Shown here: piece after piece, positions 7,035 to 13,125 of the stretch
Position numbering within the stretch: the stretch's first letter is position 1
Layout of the letters: every line of letters begins with the position of its first letter
Assembly (NCBI GenBank): GCA_017446645.1
Contig: JAFSQO010000031.1
Span: 1 to 18,458 of the forward strand
DNA length: 18,458 nucleotides
Direction: 5' to 3'
Origin: Synergistaceae bacterium
GTDB lineage: Bacteria > Synergistota > Synergistia > Synergistales > Aminobacteriaceae
The notes under the pieces: model-generated
Told to the model about the DNA's origin: nothing
Databases searched by the model: none
What the model saw: only the letters and a program-made list of their open reading frames with translations
Made by a program: the position numbers and the translations under genes

Positions 7035-8643
7035 AACGCAGCTCTTCTCCTGAGGGATAGCTCAATGTGTAATCTACGATGATGTTCACTGTTCCTCCGG
7101 CCGGGACTTCGACCTCCCAGCTATAACGATTCTCTGCATCTTTTTCTTTCTGAGCAGGTTCAATGCGCTTGACTTCGAGCTTTATCTTCTCGTCAGTAGG
7201 TATCGGCAATCTGTCTCTAACTGTGATGAGCCTTGACTCGTTTGTGCCGTTAGTGATTGCGAGTTTATAGCCGCTGGTCTGGACTCCGCTGAACCATGAT
7301 ACACCGGTCTTGCCTACGAGGGACTCTTTCTTAATCGTGATCTGTTCGATATAGCCGAAAGGAATCTTGCGCTGACCTTCGCCGTATTCTTTGAGGTAGA
7401 TTTTTCCAGAGGCATTATTATCTACCCTGAGTTCGCAGTCGCCGGGGATTAAATGCTCGTTGTCGTCCGCCATGTTAGCAATTATCCAGGCATTATTTCT
7501 CTGTTCAGGGATTAACACTATGTCCGGTGAACTCTTGAGAATTAGAGCTTCTTTTCTGATGACTTCAAACTCTGACTCCCTGCCGTCACCTGTGATTAAG
7601 CCGTTGATGTTAAGGCTTCTGTCTGAGAGGGTTTCGCTGACAGTCGTAATTTCTTCGATTGCTTCAGGCTCTTCTTCGATCATTGTATCCTCGTCAAGTT
7701 CCGCCATCATCATTGGCATAGCCCTGTCCGCTGCCATTCCTGCTTCTTTGCGTGCTGACCTGTACATCATGTTATTGCGTGAGTAGCTTGCGTTGCCGAC
7801 TGAAGCTATTTCCCTTTCTTTTGGCTTGATCCCTACAGTGAGTGCCCTTAATTCAGGAGTCGTAATGCTCTCGTCAGGTGTCTTTGTGTGAAGGGTCATT
7901 CTGCCGTCATAATCAAGTCCAGTCTTCTGTGAAGCCCTGATATACATTTTAACGTCAATATTGCCTGTCGTGCTGTCAAGATTCATGATATAGCCCGGTC
8001 TCCATGCTGCCGAAGCAGTGAATGCCTCGAAAGTTACGGGCTTGGCTGCCTTGCCTGAGACGACTAAGTAATTTGTTTCGCCCTTTGGCCTTCTTGACGT
8101 TAATTCGTTGCGTAACATGGTGAGCTTCTCTTTTTCCCTGTTAATCTGAATCTTTATGTCAGCAAGTTCGTTTTCCGTGCTGAGTCTGAGTTCCTGAGCT
8201 TCTCGAATAAATTTCAGTAATTCTTCGGGTTTTGACTTTTCGGGGTTGCTCCTGTTGAGAAATTCAAGGGTCTGTTCGAGTGCCGTCTTCTTTGCTGTAA
8301 GTTCGTCAATGATCTTTGCCTGAACTTCTGCCTGATTGTTAAGCTCTTGAAGTCCTTCAGGTATCCATCTGGTGCGTGAACGGTTCTCGACTTTAATGTT
8401 GCCTTTAACTGCTTCAGGATTGATGAGCCTCACCGAGTCAGCCCTGAAAGCTCCGGGTAAAATTGCCTCGAAAGTATTATCTTCGTTGGGTTTGACTGTG
8501 AAGATGAATTTTGCTCCTGACGGGTAGAACTCAAGACCCGTAACATCGCCCGTGTAGTTATCGGGAAGCTCAAAGGCAAATGACACGCCTGCGAACGACA
8601 TAACAAGCAGACAAGCTGCCAGCGAAGTGAATAACGTTTTCAT
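7021..8643 (-). CDS. Secreted DUF4139 domain-containing protein (mucoidy inhibitor A-like)
   Basis: A 540-residue exported protein of unknown function and the first gene of the minus-strand envelope operon. It has a signal peptide (about 1-23, ending VSFA), an N-terminal beta domain of the DUF4140 type (VTGLEFYPSGAKF), a long coiled coil (about 98-183), and a beta-rich DUF4139 region beginning with ASAAWRPGYIMNLDS and running to the C-terminus. Between beta segments, a low-complexity Met- and Glu-rich stretch (about 300-335) is probably a flexible loop. No transmembrane helix follows the signal peptide, so it is likely periplasmic or at the cell surface. A GAGGAG Shine-Dalgarno lies 12 bases before the ATG. 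Placement ahead of lptG-lpxI-lpxB suggests an outer-membrane or envelope role, but its biochemistry is unknown. Confidence 0.8.
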   Translation of the reverse strand: MKTLFTSLAACLLVMSFAGVSFAFELPDNYTGDVTGLEFYPSGAKFIFTVKPNEDNTFEAILPGAFRADSVRLINPEAVKGNIKVENRSRTRWIPEGLQELNNQAEVQAKIIDELTAKKTALEQTLEFLNRSNPEKSKPEELLKFIREAQELRLSTENELADIKIQINREKEKLTMLRNELTSRRPKGETNYLVVSGKAAKPVTFEAFTASAAWRPGYIMNLDSTTGNIDVKMYIRASQKTGLDYDGRMTLHTKTPDESITTPELRALTVGIKPKEREIASVGNASYSRNNMMYRSARKEAGMAADRAMPMMMAELDEDTMIEEEPEAIEEITTVSETLSDRSLNINGLITGDGRESEFEVIRKEALILKSSPDIVLIPEQRNNAWIIANMADDNEHLIPGDCELRVDNNASGKIYLKEYGEGQRKIPFGYIEQITIKKESLVGKTGVSWFSGVQTSGYKLAITNGTNESRLITVRDRLPIPTDEKIKLEVKRIEPAQKEKDAENRYSWEVEVPAGGTVNIIVDYTLSYPSGEELRYGTK

Positions 8644-8695
8644 GAATTAAAGAATCTCCTCTCAAATTTAAAATTAAAATTTACAATTATTATAT

Positions 8696-8724
8696 TTTAT
8701 ATCTAAAGCGTATATCTAGCTCAA
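8696..8724 (-). promoter_or_regulatory. Candidate sigma70-type promoter of the DUF4139-lptG-lpxI-lpxB operon
   Basis: The minus strand has -35 TTGAGC (8724-8719), a 17-base spacer, and -10 TATAAA (8701-8696). The predicted start near 8690 gives a leader of about 45 bases before the DUF4139 ATG. The hexamers and spacing are good, but the region is AT-rich and chance matches are possible. Confidence 0.5.
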
Positions 8725-8754
8725 CTTTATCTTTATCATCGTTAAGTGAATACC

Positions 8755-8782
8755 GTGAATTCTGAATATTATAGTGTATAAT
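8755..8782 (+). promoter_or_regulatory. Candidate promoter of the flagellar operon
   Basis: A perfect TATAAT (8777-8782) directly preceded by TG, with a weak -35 GTGAAT 16 bases upstream. Transcription from about 8789 would give a leader of about 275 bases before fliE. This is a sigma70-type reading; no recognisable flagellar sigma28 site was found closer to fliE. Confidence 0.35.
8768..8782. repeat. 15-bp palindrome presenting TATAAT on both strands
   Basis: ATTATA-GTG-TATAAT is a perfect inverted repeat with a 3-base centre. It offers the same -10 hexamer in both directions in the middle of the divergent region and could be a bidirectional promoter core or an operator. No good -35 exists for the minus direction. 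Confidence 0.4.
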
Positions 8783-8917
8783 GAAAAATATTTTGCTTCC
8801 CAGCTTTATAATTTTGCGCGAAAAAATTTTTCAAGCCTGTAAAAATTAAAGCGTTATGGGTGTAAAATTAGCATTGCAAAACGTGAGAAATATATAAAGG
8901 GGCGAAAGAAATTTCAA

Positions 8918-8953
8918 CCGAAGCATCAAAATTCAGGAGGAATGATGAATCGG
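8918..8953 (+). promoter_or_regulatory. Predicted leader hairpin upstream of fliE
   Basis: Stem segments read by eye: CCGA (8918-8921) with TCGG (8950-8953), CATCA (8924-8928) with TGATG (8943-8947), TTC (8932-8934) with GAA (8940-8942), and apical loop AGGAG. There is a 2x2 internal loop and a 3-base A bulge. The loop contains most of an AGGAGG Shine-Dalgarno, and the 3' arm contains two consecutive ATG codons, so the fold could control initiation of the mini-ORF that follows. Confidence 0.4.
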
Positions 8954-8980
8954 CTCACCTCTCATATTTTATCAATATAA
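8942..8980 (+). CDS. Possible 12-codon leader peptide in the fliE leader
   Basis: ATG ATG ... TAA encodes MMNRLTSHILSI. A full AGGAGG (8935-8940) precedes it by one base for the first ATG and four bases for the second, both short spacings. It sits 85 bases before fliE inside the presumed transcript. It has no similarity I recognise and may be chance; the strong ribosome binding site in an otherwise AT-rich leader is the reason to list it. Confidence 0.25.
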   Translation: MMNRLTSHILSI

Positions 8981-9046
8981 ATAAATATATTAATAAATAA
9001 AAAAAGCATATCGACGGAGCGAAAATTATAAATAAATTATCTGACC

Positions 9047-9052
9047 GGGAGG
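9047..9052 (+). promoter_or_regulatory. Ribosome binding site of fliE
   Basis: GGGAGG lies 13 bases before the ATG at 9066 and four bases before an in-frame TTG at 9057. Neither spacing is ideal, so the fliE start is uncertain by three codons. Confidence 0.6.
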
Positions 9053-9065
9053 ATTTTTGTTAGTT

Positions 9066-9416
9066 ATGGATCGCAGTCTATTAATAAATTTTTCTCAAGT
9101 ATACGGACAAAACGGGACTCGAGAGGTTACCCGTAGTGTATATAACACTCATACGACCCCCCCTAAAGAGAATACTGACGCTCCGGGCGTACTTGGCTTA
9201 TCATTTGAAGATATGCTGAATGACTCCCTGAAGAAAGTAAACACCCTGCAGCTTGACGCAGAAAAGAAAATCAGGGACTTGGCTATCGGCGATGTTGATG
9301 ACATTTCCGAAGTAGTTTTGGCAACATCAAGGGCCGACACTGCTTTAAGACTCGTTATGGAACTCCGCAACAAATTTCTTGATGCTTACCAGGCTTTATC
9401 AAGAATTACAGGTTAG
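9066..9416 (+). CDS. fliE: Flagellar hook-basal body protein FliE
   Basis: FliE is the small adaptor between the MS ring and the proximal rod and an early export substrate. The 116-residue product has a poorly conserved N-terminus and a classical FliE C-terminal half: LSFEDMLNDSLKKVNTLQ, IGDVDDISEVVLATSRAD, then LRLVMELRNKFLDAYQALSR at the end. The ATG is preferred over a TTG three codons upstream because it is the usual start codon, although GGGAGG is nearer the TTG. It is the first gene of the plus-strand flagellar operon; fliF begins 12 bases after the stop. In Bacillus-type operons flgB and flgC precede fliE, but here the upstream gene is divergent and unrelated. Confidence 0.9.
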   Translation: MDRSLLINFSQVYGQNGTREVTRSVYNTHTTPPKENTDAPGVLGLSFEDMLNDSLKKVNTLQLDAEKKIRDLAIGDVDDISEVVLATSRADTALRLVMELRNKFLDAYQALSRITG

Positions 9417-9428
9417 AATTAAATCATC

Positions 9429-11006
9429 ATGGATACATTAAGACGCTGGGGAGCCTCGTTTTTAACCTTCTGGTCCGCATTAAAACTTTGGCAGAGGGCG
9501 TCAATAATCTTAGCGATATTATTAGTTCTCGGAGGGCTTGGTGCGTTAATCTTCATGACTGGAAGCACCCACTATGAGCCTTTGTATGCCGGCCTTGAAG
9601 TCGAGGATCAGGCTGCCATAGTTGATTACTTGCGTGAAAATAATATCTCGTACAGATTAGACCCAAAGTCAAACGCCATACTGATGCCTGGCAATGCAGT
9701 TTACGAGACAAGATTAACCCTTGCCCAGATGGGACTGCCCAAGGGAGGCACTACAGGCTTTGAAGTCTTTGACAAGAACGAGATGGGTATGAGCGAATTC
9801 CAGCAGAGAATCGCCTACATGAGAGCCATTGAGGGAGAACTGGCCAGAACGATTTCACAGATGGCACAGGTTGAAAATGCCCGTGTCAGTGTAGTAATCC
9901 CGGAGCAGAGATTATTCCTTGAGCAGCAGAAACCCTCAACAGCTTCGGTCTTGCTTAGACTCAGGCAGGGAGCTTCACTCGGCCCGACTCAGGTGAAGTC
10001 AATCATTCACTTAGTAGCACACAGCGTTGACGGACTCGAACCAGATGCAGTTACAGTTGTCGACACCAACGGCAGAATCTTGTCAGATATGGTATCTGAC
10101 AGCATGATAATGTATAACCCGGACGGCTCAAACACAGTAACGAGTGTCCAGAGGGAATTAGAACGCCAGCACGAGCGCGAACTCGAAAATAAAGTGCGAA
10201 TGATGTTAGAGCAAGTCTTCGGTCCCGGCAGCGCAGTCGTAAGGGTCAAAATAGATTTGGACTTCGACAAGAGGACAAGCTCATACGTTGAATACACCCC
10301 GAACCCTGAAACAGGCACAGGAGTCCCCAGAAGCAACGAACGCATGGAAGAAAGCTACACCGGTCAGGGTAATCCGGTAAACGGCAATCCCGGAACTACG
10401 ACAAATATACCAGGTTATGCAATAAACTCGACTACTATAGAGAGCGAATACAACAAGTCTAACTCTACAACAAACTACGAGATTACGACAAGAAAGGGCG
10501 ACCAGGTAGTAACACCCGGAGGCATCAGGAGATTGACGGCTTCAGTCTTAATCGATGACAGGACTAATAATATTACGAGTGAGAGGCTCGAAGCCTTAGA
10601 AGAAATAATTCAGTCAGCAATCGGATTTAATGCCCAAAGAGGGGACAGTCTGGTCGTCAGGGCAATGAGATTCTCTACAACATTTGCGGATAACATGGCA
10701 GAGCAGCTCAGACAAGAGAGAATGTGGAAGATTATTTCAGGTTCTATTGCAGCATTCTTTGTGTTATTGCTCTTGCTGGGTGGCTTATTCTGGTGGTGGA
10801 GAATGAAGAAGGCAAGGCTCGCCATTCAGGAAATCGAAGCAGAGGGCAGGAAGGTCCCGACGATTCAGGAAATGCTCACTTCACCGGATTTGCTTGCATT
10901 CCAGGGTGAGATGGCAGTGCTTGAAGAACAGCTCAAAGCCTACGCTAAGAATCATCCTGAAGAGATTGCAACTCTTGTTAATGAATGGCTCTCTATGGAC
11001 AGCTAA
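9429..11006 (+). CDS. fliF: Flagellar MS-ring protein FliF
   Basis: FliF forms the MS ring in the cytoplasmic membrane, the base on which rod, switch and export gate assemble. The 525-residue protein has an N-terminal transmembrane helix (about 24-45), the YscJ/FliF ring-building domains (HYEPLYAGLEVEDQAAIVDYL, MGLPKGGTTGFEVFD, EGELARTISQMAQVENARVS), a Gly/Asn-rich beta-collar insertion with SYTGQGNPVNGNPG (about 310-330), a second helix near 435-460, and a C-terminal FliG-binding tail ending VNEWLSMDS. It is slightly shorter than the Salmonella protein (560). No clear Shine-Dalgarno precedes the ATG, which follows AATCATC. Downstream, a 168-base gap holding a structured repeat separates it from fliG. 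Confidence 0.97.
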   Translation: MDTLRRWGASFLTFWSALKLWQRASIILAILLVLGGLGALIFMTGSTHYEPLYAGLEVEDQAAIVDYLRENNISYRLDPKSNAILMPGNAVYETRLTLAQMGLPKGGTTGFEVFDKNEMGMSEFQQRIAYMRAIEGELARTISQMAQVENARVSVVIPEQRLFLEQQKPSTASVLLRLRQGASLGPTQVKSIIHLVAHSVDGLEPDAVTVVDTNGRILSDMVSDSMIMYNPDGSNTVTSVQRELERQHERELENKVRMMLEQVFGPGSAVVRVKIDLDFDKRTSSYVEYTPNPETGTGVPRSNERMEESYTGQGNPVNGNPGTTTNIPGYAINSTTIESEYNKSNSTTNYEITTRKGDQVVTPGGIRRLTASVLIDDRTNNITSERLEALEEIIQSAIGFNAQRGDSLVVRAMRFSTTFADNMAEQLRQERMWKIISGSIAAFFVLLLLLGGLFWWWRMKKARLAIQEIEAEGRKVPTIQEMLTSPDLLAFQGEMAVLEEQLKAYAKNHPEEIATLVNEWLSMDS

Positions 11007-11019
11007 AGCGGTTGGCAAG

Positions 11020-11126
11020 ACCCCTCTGTCAGCAAGCTGACATCTCCCCTTATCAGGGGCGAAGGTAGCGAGTAATAGAGTTACGCCCCCTGTCAAGGGG
11101 GAGAGGGCCACTTGTGGCGAGGGGGT
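11020..11126. repeat. Structured palindromic intergenic element between fliF and fliG
   Basis: A 107-base near-palindrome bounded by ACCCCTC (11020-11026) and GAGGGGGT (11119-11126). Inside are four hairpins: GTCAGC-AA-GCTGAC (11028-11041), CCCCT-TATC-AGGGG (11046-11059), CCCCCT-GTCA-AGGGGG (11086-11101) and GCCAC-TT-GTGGC (11107-11118). The right half, read in reverse complement, aligns with the left half; at the equivalent place each arm has a small hairpin of different sequence but intact pairing. This looks like a dispersed palindromic repeat or MITE-like element that folds as RNA. No T-tract follows any hairpin, so it is not a typical intrinsic terminator. It lies within the presumed flagellar transcript. 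Confidence 0.75.
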
Positions 11127-11174
11127 AATGGTGAAAAATGTTACATAATTAACTAAGAAGGGAGTTATAAAGAC

Positions 11175-12197
11175 ATGCCCAAAGAAGAAGCCGGAGCAAA
11201 AGGACTCTCAGGACGCGAGAAGATTGCAGTCTTAATGGTCTCGCTTGGGAGTGAAATAGCTCCTGAAGTCTATAAGAAGCTCGATGATGCTACGATTGAG
11301 CTTATTACACTTGAGATAGCAAATTTAAGAAAGGTAACGCCTGACGTGAAGCTCACTGTCCTTAAAGAGGCACAGGAGATTTTGATGGCCCGTGAGTTCA
11401 TGGCCCGCGGTGGTGTTGAATATGCCCGTGATGTCCTTGAGAAGGCACTCGGCCCAGAGCGCGCTCAGAATTTACTTGCAAGGATCACAGCAAGCCTTCA
11501 GGTCAAGCCGTTTGATTTCATGAGACATACAGATGCAGGACAGATTTTAGGCTTTATCCAGAACGAACACCCGCAGACTATTGCGTTAATTCTATCGTAT
11601 TTAGAGCCGACTCAGGCAGCAATGATTCTTTCAGGACTTAACCCGATTCTTCAGGCCGATGTCACGAAGAGAATCGCAAACATGGATCGCATTACTCCGG
11701 AAGTCTTAAGGGAGGTAGAACGAGTGTTAGAGCGCAAGTTAAGCACAGTCATGGGGCAGGACTTCACCGTTGCAGGCGGTATTGATGCAGTTGTTGCAAT
11801 CGTCAACAGTACTGACAGGGCTACAGAACGCAACATCATGGAATATCTCGAAGAAAATGACCCGGAACTCGCCGAAGAAATCAAGAAGAGATTATTCGTA
11901 TTTGAGGATTCTATGAGACTTGACGACAGGTCTTTGCAGAGAGTGCTGCGTGAGGTTGACCTCAAGGAACTCAGCCTTGCCCTCAAGGGAGCGACCGAGG
12001 ACCTCAAGACGAAATACTTCAAGAATATGTCAAAACGTGCAGCAGAAATGTTACAGGAAGATATGGACTTCATGGGACCTGTACGAGTCAAGGACGTGGA
12101 AGAAGCCCAGCAGAAAGTCGTCAACGTTATCCGCAGCCTGGAAGAGCAGGGCGAAATAGTCATTGCCTCTGGCGGAGGAGACGATATGATTGTCTAG
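11175..12197 (+). CDS. fliG: Flagellar motor switch protein FliG
   Basis: FliG is the rotor protein that binds FliF, couples to FliM in the C ring and receives torque from the stator. The 340-residue product has the three expected parts: an N-terminal FliF-binding region (SGREKIAVLMVSLGSEIAPEVYKKL), a middle domain with the EHPQT motif (NEHPQTIALILSYLEP), and a C-terminal charged torque helix (REVDLKELSLALKGATEDL) followed by KYFKNMSKRAAEMLQEDM and a VEEAQQKVVNVIR segment. Length matches the family (about 331-340). AAGGGAG lies ten bases before the ATG. The 3' end contains the ribosome binding site of fliH and overlaps it by eight bases. Confidence 0.97.
   Translation: MPKEEAGAKGLSGREKIAVLMVSLGSEIAPEVYKKLDDATIELITLEIANLRKVTPDVKLTVLKEAQEILMAREFMARGGVEYARDVLEKALGPERAQNLLARITASLQVKPFDFMRHTDAGQILGFIQNEHPQTIALILSYLEPTQAAMILSGLNPILQADVTKRIANMDRITPEVLREVERVLERKLSTVMGQDFTVAGGIDAVVAIVNSTDRATERNIMEYLEENDPELAEEIKKRLFVFEDSMRLDDRSLQRVLREVDLKELSLALKGATEDLKTKYFKNMSKRAAEMLQEDMDFMGPVRVKDVEEAQQKVVNVIRSLEEQGEIVIASGGGDDMIV
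12174..12180 (+). promoter_or_regulatory. Ribosome binding site of fliH inside the fliG coding end
   Basis: GGAGGAG, nine bases before a TTG start codon at 12190. The spacing is ideal and supports the TTG start of fliH; the same bases encode the Gly-Gly near the FliG C-terminus. Confidence 0.7.
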
Positions 12198-13125
12198 TAA
12201 TCTTGCTCATCAGCGGGTCTTGAGGACAGTTAGATTACTCCCTCAGGCCGTGAAAATTGGCATTCTCGAAAGCGAAATCAAACAGGAAGGCACAAAACCT
12301 GAAGCTAAACCGGGCAAAGCAGAAAGACCAGAAAAAGCTGCAAAGCCGGAAGTCCAGATTCGCATGGCCGAGCAAAATGCAAGGGAAATCGAGGAGTTAT
12401 CGGCTCAAATCAGGGCGTTGACTAATAGTCTAAGCAATGCAGAAGTCGCTAATGCAGAGTTGTCCGAAGCAAAGGCGAAACTTGACCGTGAAATCGGCGG
12501 CATTAAATCAGACTACGAGAACCGCAGGAAGACTCTGGAGGCTGAAGCAAATTCAAATGCTCAGAGAATCGCTGATGAGGCAAGAGAAAAGGCAAAACGT
12601 GAGGGCTTTACTCAGGGACACAACGAGGGACTCACCCAGGCAAGAAAAGAAGTAGAGCAGGAATATCTCGCAAAATTCGCGAAACTTGCAGGGGTAATCG
12701 AGAACTTAGGCAAGAATCTTGAGGCAAATTTTGCAGAACTCGTTAAATTAAACCAGCCCAGATTAATTAGAGTCTGGACTGAAATGTTACGGCGGATGCT
12801 TTACAGGCAGGTCGAGCTGAACCCAGACACGATTGACTCAGTGTTGAATGAACTGCTTTCACGACTCAGCGACAAGAATCAGGTTTTGATTTACGTAAGC
12901 CCCGAAGATTTAAAGCAATTAGAGGGCAACATGGACTCAAAATTTCAGGAGGCACTCAGGGGAGTCAAACGTCTTGAGTTAAAGTCAGACCCCAACGTCG
13001 AAAAGGGAAGCTGCCTAGTCGAGACAGGACTCGGAGTCTACGATGCCCGCTGGAAGACCCAGATGAGTCAGGTTGAGTCAGTCGTTAATGACATTTTCCA
13101 GCAGGTTACAAAGGAAGATAAATAA
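12190..13125 (+). CDS. fliH: Flagellar export apparatus regulator FliH
   Basis: FliH is the cytoplasmic stator-like partner that dimerises, holds the FliI ATPase and links it to the C ring and export gate. The 311-residue protein has a basic N-terminus (QRVLRTVRLLPQAVKIG), a Lys/Glu/Ala-rich linker and long coiled coil (about 35-150, with AREKAKREGFTQGHNEGLTQARKEVEQEY), and the C-terminal FliH/V-ATPase E-subunit-like domain (RMLYRQVELNPDTIDSVLNEL, VLIYVSPEDLKQLE, GSCLVETGLGVYDARWKTQM). It is longer than the enterobacterial protein (about 235), mostly in the N-terminal half. The start is a TTG supported by GGAGGAG nine bases upstream. Its stop overlaps the fliI start (TAATG). Confidence 0.92.
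   Translation: MSSNLAHQRVLRTVRLLPQAVKIGILESEIKQEGTKPEAKPGKAERPEKAAKPEVQIRMAEQNAREIEELSAQIRALTNSLSNAEVANAELSEAKAKLDREIGGIKSDYENRRKTLEAEANSNAQRIADEAREKAKREGFTQGHNEGLTQARKEVEQEYLAKFAKLAGVIENLGKNLEANFAELVKLNQPRLIRVWTEMLRRMLYRQVELNPDTIDSVLNELLSRLSDKNQVLIYVSPEDLKQLEGNMDSKFQEALRGVKRLELKSDPNVEKGSCLVETGLGVYDARWKTQMSQVESVVNDIFQQVTKEDK

Larger units (their letters stand above)
8644..9065. other. Divergent intergenic control region between the envelope and flagellar operons
   Basis: A 422-base AT-rich stretch without a normal-sized gene. From left to right it holds the ribosome binding site and a promoter candidate of the DUF4139 gene, a TATAAT-bearing palindrome at 8768-8782, a leader hairpin with a mini-ORF (8918-8980), a very AT-rich stretch at about 8965-9005, and the fliE ribosome binding site. 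I did not find a convincing FliA (sigma28) promoter, a known riboswitch or a terminator. Confidence 0.7.

Noticed and set aside
8785..9060. FliA (sigma28) promoter before fliE
   Set aside because: No TAAA-N15-GCCGATAA-like pair was found; partial matches such as TAAA near 8895 lack the second box.
8789..9065. c-di-GMP (GEMM) or other known riboswitch in the fliE leader
   Set aside because: I looked for the conserved GEMM cores and those of other common classes and did not find them; only a simple hairpin is supported.
11046..11118. Hairpins after fliF as an intrinsic terminator
   Set aside because: No T-run follows any of the stems, and fliG, needed together with fliF, lies downstream. The palindromic repeat explanation fits better.
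11651..12163. 170-codon open frame on the minus strand opposite fliG
   Set aside because: Ser/Thr/Arg-rich composition typical of the antisense of a charged protein; FliG is unambiguous on the other strand.
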